64,000 nucleotides of DNA from Clostridiales bacterium (GCA_004555655.1 SFHJ01000009.1:1-64000), one strand, 5' to 3'. Numbered from the stretch's first letter, positions 50,693-59,245 are shown. Notes: generated by a model from the letters alone, not told the origin. Translations and numbers: made by a program.

Positions 50693-51145
50693 TTAAAAAT
50701 CGACGTGAAGCCGCACCTGCGCGAGCTCCGCTTTTTCAAACGTATATGATTTTCCGGCGCTCTCAATGCTGACTGCGCCGTCGTGATAGCCGGTGAGCGT
50801 ACCGATGAACTCCTTCGCGCCGTCTACCGGTCTGTAGAGCTTGACACAGACCCTGGAGCCCATGAACTGCCCGAAATCGCCCGGACGCTTGAGCGTGCGC
50901 TCAAGCCCGGCCGAGCAGACCTCGAAGCTGTAGCTGTCGGGAATGGGGTCTTTTTCATCAAGAATGGGATCGATTGCGCGTGAGATGGCCTCACAGTCAT
51001 CGATATTCACCCCGCCGGGCTTGTCGATATACAGCCGCAGAAACCACGCGCCGCCCTCGCGGAGATATTCCACGTCCCACAGCGAGCAGCCGTGCGCCTT
51101 CACAACCGGCTCGGAAAACTGCCACACCTCGTCGGTGATCTTCAT
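50693..51145 (-). CDS. rimP: Ribosome maturation factor RimP
   Basis: First gene of the nusA-infB operon; helps assemble the 30S subunit. 150 aa with CSLWDVEYLREGGAWFLRLY and INIDDCEAIS-like (VNIDDCEAISRAIDPILDE), then EVCSAGLERTLKRPGDF. ATG 51145 with AAAGG upstream is preferred to an in-frame GTG at 51154 that touches that site. Confidence 0.94.
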   Translation of the reverse strand: MKITDEVWQFSEPVVKAHGCSLWDVEYLREGGAWFLRLYIDKPGGVNIDDCEAISRAIDPILDEKDPIPDSYSFEVCSAGLERTLKRPGDFGQFMGSRVCVKLYRPVDGAKEFIGTLTGYHDGAVSIESAGKSYTFEKAELAQVRLHVDF

Positions 51146-51170
51146 GAAAAACACCCTTTCTCAGCAAGAA

Positions 51171-51195
51171 AGAGTGGGGAACCGTTCCCCACTCT
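51171..51195 (-). promoter_or_regulatory. Hairpin in the rimP-nusA leader
   Basis: AGAGTGGGGA (51171-51180) pairs with TCCCCACTCT (51186-51195), loop of five; on the minus strand it is followed by TTTCTTGC. It lies between promoter and rimP and could act as an attenuator or stabilise the 5' end. Confidence 0.55.
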
Positions 51196-51222
51196 CCATC
51201 TAACCTCTATACGAACACATGC

Positions 51223-51251
51223 ATTATACCATCTATTCTGTGAAAATGCAA
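51223..51251 (-). promoter_or_regulatory. Promoter of the rimP-nusA-infB operon
   Basis: On the minus strand TTGCAT (51246-51251), 17 bases, TATAAT (51223-51228). Confidence 0.8.
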
Positions 51252-51405
51252 GAAGAATATTCCGAAAAAACGATATTTGAGCCGCTTTTTTCTGGCGAAT
51301 TTCGGAAATCTTCGCACCGTGGCCGTTTTTTTGCGCGCCGGGGGTGTCATTTGCCGGCGGGGTGTGGTATACTGAGTAAAATATGTGCAACGGAAGGAAA
51401 ACGTT

Positions 51406-52134
51406 ATGAAATACATTCGGGCGATTCTCATTGTGCTCGTCGTGGTACTGGCCGCTGTGGCACAGGGATTCTCACGCACGGCTGCGCAGACGGGCGCGGC
51501 ACTGGGGCTTATCATCGTGTCCGTGCCGGCTGTTTTGCTGGCGGTGGCGGCGGCATTCAGCAGGGCAAAGCAGCGGACATATCAGCAGGTGTTTTCCCCG
51601 CAGAAGGCGGATACCGCGCTCTCGCTGCTAAGTGCGCTCTGCCTGGCCGTCGGCGGCGTGCTGCAGCTCATGCAGGGCGGGCTGGTCTGGGCGGGGCTTG
51701 GCATATTGTGCATGCTCGCTGCATTCGGACTGGCTATGGGCGCGATCTACCGCCAGCGCGGGAAGAATCCGCCCGCGCGCTGCTATGTGCCCGCCGTTCT
51801 GTTTTATGCGCTGAGACTTTTCCGCGACTTCCGTCACTGGATGGTCGACCCCGCGATTCTGGACTACTGCTTTCTGCTCTTCGCGGTGATCAGCTTCATG
51901 CTGGCGGCGTATCACATGGGCGCGTTCAGCTTTGACAGGGGCGACAGCCGCGCGCTGACGTTCTTCGCACTCTCCGGCGTCTATTTCTGTGCCGCCTCGA
52001 CGGGCTTTATCAGCCTGAAGGCAGACGGTTTCGTATTTGGCGGCAGCGCACTGTGGCTGCTGGCGTGCCTGCTGCAGATGAGCGGTTACATGCAGGCGCA
52101 GAAGCCGGCGCAATCGCCCGCAGAGGAGCAGTAG
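51406..52134 (+). CDS. Hypothetical multi-pass membrane protein
   Basis: 242 aa, no family I recognise. About seven hydrophobic segments spread along the whole length (from ILIVLVVVLAAVAQG to SALWLLACLLQMSGYM), a few short loops, and a soluble tail QKPAQSPAEEQ. ATG 51406 has GGAAGGA upstream. A TATACT at about 51368-51373 may be its -10 box. Divergent from rimP. Confidence 0.7.
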   Translation: MKYIRAILIVLVVVLAAVAQGFSRTAAQTGAALGLIIVSVPAVLLAVAAAFSRAKQRTYQQVFSPQKADTALSLLSALCLAVGGVLQLMQGGLVWAGLGILCMLAAFGLAMGAIYRQRGKNPPARCYVPAVLFYALRLFRDFRHWMVDPAILDYCFLLFAVISFMLAAYHMGAFSFDRGDSRALTFFALSGVYFCAASTGFISLKADGFVFGGSALWLLACLLQMSGYMQAQKPAQSPAEEQ

Positions 52135-52154
52135 ACCCCGTTCAGACAGACTTG

Positions 52155-52190
52155 CGCCCGCCGCACTTCCCCAAATGCGGCGGGCGTTTT
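52155..52190 (+). terminator. Terminator after the membrane protein gene
   Basis: CGCCCGCCGCA (52155-52165) pairs with TGCGGCGGGCG (52176-52186), then TTTT. Confidence 0.9.
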
Positions 52191-52231
52191 CAGGAGTATT
52201 GGAATGTTTGAACCGATGGTGCGAGTTTAGC

Positions 52232-52273
52232 ATATCCCCCGGAGCGGCACAAGCCGCCCCGGGGGATATTTTT
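52232..52273 (+). terminator. Second hairpin before the convergent gene
   Basis: ATATCCCCCGG (52232-52242) pairs with CCGGGGGATAT (52259-52269), with GCGGC/GCCGC inside, then TTTT on the plus strand. It directly touches the stop of the minus-strand gene, so it may serve both genes. Confidence 0.7.
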
Positions 52274-53096
52274 AAGTCTCAGGGTCAAATCGCTCGAAAA
52301 TGGGGATCGCGCCCTCGCGCTCGCAGGCCAGAAGATCCTGCTTTGTGCGGATCGTCCAGCTGACGGGCTGCGCGCGCCACAGCGCCTGGCAAAGCCGCGG
52401 GCTGAGCTTGTGCCGGTCTTCAAACTTGTACGCGATGAAATCCGGGCGCGTGAGGAAGTTCAAAAGCAGATTCGTCACAATCAGCCGCTTATAAAAGGGC
52501 AATCCCGCGTGCTCCTTTTCAAAATCCATCGAAAGCTGGCCGCGGCAGAAGTCGGGCCGCAGCTTTTTGACGTCCATGAGCGCGAACGGGTCGAACGATT
52601 CGATGCAGAACCGGCCGCGGTAGCTGCCGAGCCTGTCGCACACGGCCCTGCTCAGCGCAAGGTGGTTTCCGCGCGCGGTCTTGAGCTCGATAATGAGCGG
52701 CGTCTTGTCTTCAAAGAGCGCCAGAACCTCGTCCAGAAGCGGCACGGGCTCGGCCGTGCCCTCGAGGCGGTACTGCGCGAGCTCCCCGCGCGTGAGATCT
52801 TCGATCTGAACGTCCGCACCTGCCGTGCGCAGAAGGCTCGAGTCATGCATCACAGCCAGCGTGCCGTCTTTTAGCAGATGCACGTCCAGCTCTGCGCCGA
52901 AGCCATGCTCCACGGCGCGGCGGAATGCCGCCATCGAATTTTCGGGGATCTGCGGCTTGTCGTGGTAGCCGCGGTGCGCGTAGCGGAATTTTTTGAGCTC
53001 CGCCATTGTCGTTTTTCCGTGCCGCGCGGCCAGCAGCAGCAGATACACGCAGAAAAGCGCCAGTACAACCAGCAGTAGAATCAGAATTATCTTCAA
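52272..53096 (-). CDS. Glycerophosphodiester phosphodiesterase, membrane-anchored
   Basis: Hydrolyses glycerophosphodiesters or similar head groups. An N-terminal membrane helix (ILILLLVVLALFCVYLLLLA), then the GDPD domain: FRYAHRGYHDKPQIPENSM, the metal-binding ELDVHLLKDGTLAVMHD, LIIELKT and CIESFDPFAL. 274 aa. It is followed upstream by an MFS gene on the same strand, 15 bases away. Confidence 0.92.
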   Translation of the reverse strand: MKIILILLLVVLALFCVYLLLLAARHGKTTMAELKKFRYAHRGYHDKPQIPENSMAAFRRAVEHGFGAELDVHLLKDGTLAVMHDSSLLRTAGADVQIEDLTRGELAQYRLEGTAEPVPLLDEVLALFEDKTPLIIELKTARGNHLALSRAVCDRLGSYRGRFCIESFDPFALMDVKKLRPDFCRGQLSMDFEKEHAGLPFYKRLIVTNLLLNFLTRPDFIAYKFEDRHKLSPRLCQALWRAQPVSWTIRTKQDLLACEREGAIPIFERFDPET

Positions 53097-53111
53097 TTTG
53101 CTCGCTTCCTT

Positions 53112-54446
53112 TTAGTCGTCCATGTCCTCAAACGCCTCGAGGCCCTTTTTCGGCTCCGCCTTGCTGTCGCCGTGGCGGACAAAGAGCATCGTCACAAACG
53201 ACATCGCCACAAAGAACGCCGCGTACGGGAAGAGCACCTGATAGCTGATGCTGCGCATCAGCGTACCGGCCAGCACCGGCGTGACGATCTGCGCGGCCAT
53301 GGAGGCGGTGTAGTAATAGCCAGTGAATTTGCCGATGTCCGAGCCCTTGCACATCTCGACTACCATGGGAAGCGAGTTGACGTTGATGGCTGCCCACGCC
53401 AGGCCAACCAGCGCAAAGACGAGGAACATGATGGCGTTGATGCTGTCAAACATCGTCGTCAGAATATAGCCCAGCGCAAAGCACGCCGCCAGCAGAATGA
53501 TGCCGCCCTGAATGGTGCGCCTGCGGCCGATTTTGGAGGCGATGGAGCCGATGGGGATGTAGGATACGATGGCGCCCGCCGTGGCGACCATCAGACAGGT
53601 CGAAGCGCCGCCAAGACCCTGCCCCATGACCTCGTCGATATACGTGGTGAACCACGTCGTCACGCCGTTGTAGCCGATGAACCACAGCGCGATGGAGGCC
53701 AGCAGAAAGCCCAGGCTCTTTTTGACGGGCTTGGGCAGCACTTCGTTGCCCGAGCCGTCGCTCTCGGCCAGGTTCCACTCCGGGTGCTGCGCCTCAAGCG
53801 CCTTGTTCCCGGCGACGAGCTGCGGCTCTTTGATGGTGAGAAACAGCGCGCCCACGGCCACAAACATGATGGCGGCCACCACGATGAACAGCGGCTGGTA
53901 GTTCACGTGCGCAAGCCCTGCGATCTTCGCGTTCGGATACAAAACAGCCGCCACCGCCAGATACAGCAGGCCGCCGACCGCACCCATGAGGTTGATGATG
54001 GCGTTCGCGCGCGAGCGCAGGGGCTTGGGCGTGACGTCGGGCATCAGCGCCACGGCGGGCGAGCGGTAGGTGCCCATGGCAATCAGAAGAAGCCCCAGTA
54101 CAATGACGAACGACACGGTCTTGAACGTAGAAGGCGCCGCGGCGTAGCTGTTGTCCAGCACGGGCAGCAGGTTTAACAAAATGATCGCGCAGCCGGTGCC
54201 GAACAGGATGTACGGCATGCGCTTGCCGATCTTTGTATTCGTGCGGTCGGACAGCGTGCCGAAAAACGGCAGCAGAAACAGCGCCAATACGTTGTCCGCC
54301 GCCATGATCGCGCCGGAGAACGTCTCGTTCATGTGGAAGGTCTTCGTCAGAATCAGCGGCACGACGTTGTCATACATCTGCCAGAACGCGCAGATGGACA
54401 AAAATGCCAGGCCGACGAGGATGGTACGCTTGTTGTTGAGCTTCAT
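53112..54446 (-). CDS. MFS transporter (GPH/SLC45-like)
   Basis: 444 aa with about twelve membrane segments. The first loop LPFFGTLSDRTNTKIGKRMPYILFG has the pattern of sugar:cation symporters of the GPH/SLC45 type, and PKPLRSRANAIINLMGA fits. Substrate, probably a sugar or glycoside, is inferred only. Lies between the phosphodiesterase and HAD-IIA genes in one minus-strand unit. Confidence 0.85.
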   Translation of the reverse strand: MKLNNKRTILVGLAFLSICAFWQMYDNVVPLILTKTFHMNETFSGAIMAADNVLALFLLPFFGTLSDRTNTKIGKRMPYILFGTGCAIILLNLLPVLDNSYAAAPSTFKTVSFVIVLGLLLIAMGTYRSPAVALMPDVTPKPLRSRANAIINLMGAVGGLLYLAVAAVLYPNAKIAGLAHVNYQPLFIVVAAIMFVAVGALFLTIKEPQLVAGNKALEAQHPEWNLAESDGSGNEVLPKPVKKSLGFLLASIALWFIGYNGVTTWFTTYIDEVMGQGLGGASTCLMVATAGAIVSYIPIGSIASKIGRRRTIQGGIILLAACFALGYILTTMFDSINAIMFLVFALVGLAWAAINVNSLPMVVEMCKGSDIGKFTGYYYTASMAAQIVTPVLAGTLMRSISYQVLFPYAAFFVAMSFVTMLFVRHGDSKAEPKKGLEAFEDMDD

Positions 54447-54458
54447 GCGGACATCTCC

Positions 54459-55247
54459 TTATAACATAGAATTGAGCACCTCGCGGATGTTGGGGAAAAT
54501 ATAGCTGGGCGTCACGTGGTATTTTTCAATGTCACTGATCACGCCTTCGCCCGAGAGGACAAACACCGTATCGATCCCTGCGTTCACGCCGCAGGCAATG
54601 TCGGTGTACAGCCGGTCGCCGATGAGACACGTCTCATGCTTCGCGCAGCCGAACTTCTCCATCGCCGCCAGCGCCATTTCCGGCTGCGGCTTGCCGATGA
54701 TTTTGGGCCTGCGGCCCGTGGCGGTAAAGAGCATCTCAATGACGCTGCCGCAGTCGGGCGCGCTGCCATACCACGTGGGGCAGACCATGTCCGGGTGCGT
54801 GGCGATGTAGTCAAGCCCGCGGCCAAGCAGAATGCAGCACGTCTCGAGCTTTTCATATGTCAGCTCCGTGTCGTAACCCAGAAGCACCGCGGTGATACCG
54901 TCCTGCAGCTTGTCTGCCACACACAGGCCTGCCGCGCGCAGCTGCCTTTTGAGCGATTCGGTGCCGCAGACGTAGTATACGGCGTCCTGGTACGTCTTTT
55001 TGAGATACAGGATGGTCGCGTCGGCCGAGGTGAAAAATTCCTCCGGGCTTGCCGCAATGCCCAGCCGCGCGAGCTTTTGTACATACGCGTCGGTGCCGCG
55101 CGAGGAATTGTTGGTCAGAAACACATACCGGCCGCCGGACTGCCTGACGTGGCGCAGAAAATCGAGCGTGCCGTCAAAGACCGTCTCACTCAGGTAGATC
55201 GTGCCGTCCATGTCCAGCAGAAACAGCCGCTTGTCTTTCAGGGACAA
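54459..55247 (-). CDS. HAD-IIA hydrolase (NagD-like phosphatase)
   Basis: 262 aa. Motif I LFLLDMDGTIYLSE, motif II FLTNNSSRG, then the C2 cap, the motif III Lys in IGKPQPEMALAAME and motif IV IGDRLYTDIACGVNAG. The start is TTG at 55247, with AGGAGGGGG eight bases upstream. First gene of a three-gene unit with the MFS and phosphodiesterase genes. A TATAAT at about 55282-55287 on the minus strand is a likely -10 box. Confidence 0.9.
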   Translation of the reverse strand: MSLKDKRLFLLDMDGTIYLSETVFDGTLDFLRHVRQSGGRYVFLTNNSSRGTDAYVQKLARLGIAASPEEFFTSADATILYLKKTYQDAVYYVCGTESLKRQLRAAGLCVADKLQDGITAVLLGYDTELTYEKLETCCILLGRGLDYIATHPDMVCPTWYGSAPDCGSVIEMLFTATGRRPKIIGKPQPEMALAAMEKFGCAKHETCLIGDRLYTDIACGVNAGIDTVFVLSGEGVISDIEKYHVTPSYIFPNIREVLNSML

Positions 55248-55327
55248 TGGAAAAACCCCCTCCTGTGGGAAATCATGGACTCATTATAAACGATGCCGTC
55301 TGTTTTTGCAGCAGTTTTTTCAAACAT

Positions 55328-55356
55328 TTGACTTTCCGTGCTGAATTTTTTACAAT
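55328..55356 (+). promoter_or_regulatory. mutY promoter
   Basis: TTGACT (55328-55333), 17 bases, TACAAT (55351-55356). Confidence 0.75.
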
Positions 55357-55433
55357 AGTGTCTGCTGTACAAGCCGCGCTGCGGTTTGTGCGTGCGGCGT
55401 CTGCCGCACAATTCGTCTGAAAGGAGGCGCGGC

Positions 55434-56468
55434 ATGGAGCGGCTGCCTGAACAACTGGCGGAAAACCTGGTTGCGTGGTTCCGCGCAGATCACCGCGACC
55501 TGCCGTGGCGGCAGGACAAAGAGCCGTACCACGTCTGGCTGTCGGAGATCATGCTGCAGCAGACGCGCGCAGAGGCCGTGAAGGGCTATTACGCGCGGTT
55601 CCTGCGCGAGCTTCCCACCATTGAGGCTCTCGCCCGGTGCGAGCCGGACCGGCTGCAGAAGCTGTGGGAGGGCCTCGGCTACTACAGCCGCGTGCGCAAC
55701 CTGCAGAAGGCGGCGCAGATGATCGTTTCAAGGCTTGGCGGCGAATTTCCGCGCACGGTGGATGAAATTCGCAAGCTGCCCGGCGTGGGCGCGTATACCG
55801 CCGGGGCCATTGCGTCCATCTGCTTCGAGCTGCCCGCGCCCGCCGTGGACGGAAATGTACTGCGCGTCGTCTCACGCGTCATGGCCGACGGCGCGTGCGT
55901 GTCAAAGCAGGCGGTAAAGGACGAGTACGGTGCAAGGCTGGCGGAAATTTATCCTGCCGGCGCGTGCGGCGATTTTACGCAGAGTCTGATGGAGCTGGGC
56001 GCGACGGTGTGCCTGCCGAACGGCGAGCCGCGCTGCGAGGCCTGCCCTGTGGCAGGGCTCTGCCGCGCGCGGTCGGAGGGAACGCAGAGGCGCTACCCCG
56101 TCAAGGAGGCGAAAAAGCCCCGCCGCGTGGAAAAGCTCACGGTCTTTCGACTCGTCTGCGGCGAACGGTGCGCCGTCAGAAAGCGCGCGGACGCGGGACT
56201 TCTGGCGGGGCTCTGGGAGCTTCCGAACGTGCCTGGTTTTTTGGAGGCGCCGGAGGCGCTGGAGCTGCTTGAGACGTGGGGTGTGCAGCCGCGCGAGCTT
56301 GTGCGCATGCACGAAAAGACGCATATCTTCACGCATGTCGAGTGGCAGATGCGCTGCTTTACCGTTCTTTGTCAGAGCGAAGGCGGGGGCTTTCTCTGGG
56401 CGGACCCCGCGCGCTTTGCGCGCGATGTCGCGCTGCCCACGGCGTTCCGCCGGTTCTGGGAGCAATAA
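55434..56468 (+). CDS. mutY: A/G-specific adenine glycosylase MutY
   Basis: Removes adenine opposite 8-oxoguanine. The N-terminal HhH-GPD domain has DLPWRQDKEPYHVWLSEIML, QQTRAEAVKGYY, the HhH LPGVGAYTAGAIASI and the catalytic Asp in APAVDGNVLRV. The Fe-S cluster Cys are in VCLPNGEPRCEACPVAGLC, where the first spacing is seven residues instead of the six of E. coli. A NUDIX-like C-terminal domain follows (GLLAGLWELPNVPG). 344 aa. ATG 55434 has AAGGAGG six bases upstream. Confidence 0.95.
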   Translation: MERLPEQLAENLVAWFRADHRDLPWRQDKEPYHVWLSEIMLQQTRAEAVKGYYARFLRELPTIEALARCEPDRLQKLWEGLGYYSRVRNLQKAAQMIVSRLGGEFPRTVDEIRKLPGVGAYTAGAIASICFELPAPAVDGNVLRVVSRVMADGACVSKQAVKDEYGARLAEIYPAGACGDFTQSLMELGATVCLPNGEPRCEACPVAGLCRARSEGTQRRYPVKEAKKPRRVEKLTVFRLVCGERCAVRKRADAGLLAGLWELPNVPGFLEAPEALELLETWGVQPRELVRMHEKTHIFTHVEWQMRCFTVLCQSEGGGFLWADPARFARDVALPTAFRRFWEQ

Positions 56469-56498
56469 AAATCGCCCCGCAGGAGGTCCTGCGGGGCG
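56467..56498 (-). terminator. Terminator hairpin downstream of mutY and the convergent gene
   Basis: CGCCCCGCAGGA (56473-56484) pairs with TCCTGCGGGGCG (56487-56498). On the minus strand it is followed by ATTTTTATT. Its stem nearly equals that at 57441-57466. Confidence 0.85.
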
Positions 56499-56511
56499 CA
56501 GCTGAATCTGC

Positions 56512-57411
56512 TCAGAAAATGCCTGGGATCAGATTGGAGATTACGAGCCCGCCGGCAAACGAGCAGGCGTTCGCCGCAAACGCGTAAGCGACGGCCCTGC
56601 GTTTGCTGACGGCAGCGCCTTTCTTGAAAAACAGGCGGCTGTACAGGAACGCTTCGAGCGCGAAGACGAGCAGCTCAAACAGAATGTAGTACGCGACGAA
56701 CGCATAATAGCCCTGCCGGAAGCCAATGGCCTCCAGCGCCAGATTCAAAATGATCTGCGTGATGACGTTGATCCCGGCGATGAGCGGCAGAAGCTTTTTC
56801 TGCCGCAGACCGAACGGCAGCGCGACGGCAAGCTCGATGAGAATGGTGATCGCGATGCGGCAGACGAGCGAGAGCAGCGCCCGCGCGTAGTCATAGTCCG
56901 TTTCTGCCGTCAGATTGAACTGCTTCGTGCCGTCGGCATTCAGCACGCTGGCGCGCATCGTGGCGGCATCGACGCTGAAGTAGCTGTCAAAGGCGTAGCG
57001 CTGGCAGATATCGCTGACGGCAAAAGCACCGGATTCAGGGTAGTACAGAAGGATTTTGAACGTCTGCGGCGGGTAGTACGTCCAGTCCAGCGGCTGCGTT
57101 TCGGAGCACTCCCACCACTGCTGCAGAAAGTAAAACCCGTCCGCGTCCTCGTAGTTCACGAATGCCTGCCAGATGGAGCGGCCCTCTTCGCCGTATTCAT
57201 GATCGTAGTATTCGCTTACGCCGTCCCACGCCGAGGACGGCCCTGTTGAATCGGTCTTGGAAAGAAGCGTGCCGTAACACAGCGCATCCGGCATGTTTTC
57301 AAAGCGGATATGTACCGACGGCTTCGGCCCGGTGTCGGCGCAGACGGCGGCGGACAGCAGCATTGAGACTGCCAGAACACAAAGGAATCCATAAAATAGC
57401 CGTTTTTTCAT
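56512..57411 (-). CDS. Hypothetical membrane protein with extracytoplasmic N-terminal domain
   Basis: 299 aa, not recognised. A cleavable-looking signal peptide (residues 1-25, ending AAVCADTG), an extracytoplasmic domain of about 145 residues rich in Tyr and Trp (YFLQQWWECSETQPLDW), then about four membrane helices (ALLSLVCRIAITILIELAVA, LPLIAGINVITQIILNLAL and two more). Nearly identical terminator-like hairpins lie on each side of the gene (56473-56498, 57441-57466), suggesting arrival as a unit. Confidence 0.72.
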   Translation of the reverse strand: MKKRLFYGFLCVLAVSMLLSAAVCADTGPKPSVHIRFENMPDALCYGTLLSKTDSTGPSSAWDGVSEYYDHEYGEEGRSIWQAFVNYEDADGFYFLQQWWECSETQPLDWTYYPPQTFKILLYYPESGAFAVSDICQRYAFDSYFSVDAATMRASVLNADGTKQFNLTAETDYDYARALLSLVCRIAITILIELAVALPFGLRQKKLLPLIAGINVITQIILNLALEAIGFRQGYYAFVAYYILFELLVFALEAFLYSRLFFKKGAAVSKRRAVAYAFAANACSFAGGLVISNLIPGIF

Positions 57412-57440
57412 AAAAATACATCCTCTTCCAAACAGAATCC

Positions 57441-57466
57441 AGCCCCGCAGGAGTTCCTGCGGGGCT
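57441..57466 (-). terminator. Terminator-like hairpin after the DUF4349 gene
   Basis: AGCCCCGCAGGA (57441-57452) pairs with TCCTGCGGGGCT (57455-57466). The T run (GTTTTTA) is on the plus-strand side; on the minus strand what follows is weak, so efficiency there is uncertain. Confidence 0.7.
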
Positions 57467-57470
57467 GTTT

Positions 57471-58469
57471 TTACGTCTGCGGCGTGTCGCTCTGCTCGGG
57501 CGGCTGCTGCTTCGCGCGGCGCTTTTTGATGATGCGGCGCACGACGATGATGGCTGCCGCCACGATCACGATCAGAATGATGAGCGTGGGCAGCGCCTCG
57601 GCCATGCCGATGACAAAGCGCTGCAGGCCGCGCGTGAAGCCTCTCCAGCCGCTTGCAAACGCGTCGGAGAGCTTTTCACCGAACGTGCGCTGCACGGGTG
57701 CGGTGGGCGTGTAGACCTCGACCTCCTGCAGGTCGACCGAGACGGTGGAGTAGCTGATCTGCATGTCAAGATTTCTGAGGTTGCGCTCGATGGACTCGAT
57801 CTCATAGCGCACATCGGCCAGCCGCTGCTCAAGCGCGATGAGACTGTCCACATCCTCACTCTTTTCCAGCATGGAAAGAAGCCTTTCCTCCTGCGTGTAT
57901 AGACTCGACAGACGCGCTTCGTAGTCGGTGTACTGGGAGGTGACGTTCTCAGCATACTTACTGCTGGAAATGATGTTGCCGAGCCCCTGCGTCTGCGTCA
58001 GGAATTCCTCGAACCGGGCGCACGGCACGCGCAGCGTGTAGTAGCCCCAGCGGTTCACGACGCGCGTCGTGCCGTCGGACTCGTAGCTGATATCGCCCGT
58101 CACGTCCGAGCGCTCAACAAAGCCGCCGAAGGAGGCTGTCATGCGCTCCAGCGCGGCCACGGCCTCGTCAAATTCCGTGGTCTGCAGGCTGAGATTGGCC
58201 GAGTAGATGATCTTGGCCGTGTAGTCGGAGACGGATTCGTCGTAGCTGATTTCATCCGCGCTGTCGTAACCGGCGGTGGTCACGCTTCCCGCTTCCGCAG
58301 CCGCAGGCGCCTCGGCCGGCATTTCCATCACGGCTTCCTCAGTCATTGCGTACTGCGGTTCGCTGGCCGCCGTGTCATATGCGGCGGACTTGGAACTGGC
58401 CGCACAGCCGATGCACGCCAGCAGCAGCAATGCAGCAAGCGCGAGGGCAAAAAGTCTGGTCTTTTTCAT
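57471..58469 (-). CDS. DUF4349 lipoprotein
   Basis: 332 aa. Signal peptide with lipobox Cys (LACIGCAASS), an Ala/Glu-rich spacer, then the DUF4349 domain: IIYSANLSLQTTEFDEAV, YYTLRVPCARFEEFL, a long coiled coil (YEARLSSLYTQEERLLSML, LRNLDMQI) and a membrane helix near the end (ALPTLIILIVIVAAAIIVV) before a basic tail. Membrane-bound on both ends; function unknown. Confidence 0.88.
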   Translation of the reverse strand: MKKTRLFALALAALLLLACIGCAASSKSAAYDTAASEPQYAMTEEAVMEMPAEAPAAAEAGSVTTAGYDSADEISYDESVSDYTAKIIYSANLSLQTTEFDEAVAALERMTASFGGFVERSDVTGDISYESDGTTRVVNRWGYYTLRVPCARFEEFLTQTQGLGNIISSSKYAENVTSQYTDYEARLSSLYTQEERLLSMLEKSEDVDSLIALEQRLADVRYEIESIERNLRNLDMQISYSTVSVDLQEVEVYTPTAPVQRTFGEKLSDAFASGWRGFTRGLQRFVIGMAEALPTLIILIVIVAAAIIVVRRIIKKRRAKQQPPEQSDTPQT

Positions 58470-58560
58470 GAAGATTTCCCCTTTCTTTTTATTCGGTCAT
58501 CTTTCAAGACGAAATTTCCAGCCGCGCGTTGCAGGGTTCAGGAGAATCTTTCTATATTTT

Positions 58561-59178
58561 TCAGCTTTTTTCCGGCCCGCTTACCACCTCGGCGGTCGTT
58601 GCGGATACCTCATAGGCCGTGCGCGTCTCGCTGCGGTCAGGCAGAACCTTGATGTACTCGCGGCTCTGAAGCCTGCCCGTCAACGTCAGAAGCGTTCCGA
58701 CGGCGCAGGCCGCCGTCTGCTGGGCGAGCCTTCCCCACAGAATGCAGGGGATATAGTCCGTGCGGCGGTAGGACCGGTTCACGGCCAGCATCACGTCGCA
58801 GATCTCGCGGCCGAGCGGCGTGCGGCGCAGCACCGGCGGCTTGCAGATCGCGCCCGTGAGCGTCAGCTCGTTTTCGTGCTCCCGGTCGGTGGTCGTCACG
58901 GATTCGGCAAAGACGGAGATGATGAGCTTGCGGCCCGTCTCGGATTTGGAGTTGAACGAGCGGATCTGCCCGGTGACTGCAAGCTGGTAACCCTGAAACA
59001 GGTCGGCGTCCAGCAGCACGTCCTCCGCCGCGACGACGGGCAGCAGGTCGCTCGCGCCCGACAGCCGCGCGACCTCCAGCACAAAGCGGTAGAATTTTCG
59101 TTCGTGGTTCGTATGCGAGAGCACCGGGAGCTCCTGGAGCGTGCCGATCAGAGAAATACGGTTGGCTGTGTTTTCCAT
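58561..59178 (-). CDS. OB-fold protein of the single-stranded DNA-binding type
   Basis: 205 aa that reads as two OB folds in tandem: residues 8-100 (ISLIGTLQELPVLSHTN, LAVTGQIRSFNS) and 103-190 (LTLTGAICKPPVLRRTPLG, DYIPCILWGRLAQQ, LLTLTGRLQSREY). The second is SSB/PriB-like. It lacks the acidic C-terminal tail by which SSB recruits partners, and it stands apart from rpsF and rpsR. Nucleic-acid binding is inferred from fold only. Confidence 0.78.
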   Translation of the reverse strand: MENTANRISLIGTLQELPVLSHTNHERKFYRFVLEVARLSGASDLLPVVAAEDVLLDADLFQGYQLAVTGQIRSFNSKSETGRKLIISVFAESVTTTDREHENELTLTGAICKPPVLRRTPLGREICDVMLAVNRSYRRTDYIPCILWGRLAQQTAACAVGTLLTLTGRLQSREYIKVLPDRSETRTAYEVSATTAEVVSGPEKS

Positions 59179-59245
59179 TCTTCCACCTCATTTAGTTCGT
59201 ATGGAAGAATATATGACGCGGCCCTGCGCGATAGTACAGCCCCTG

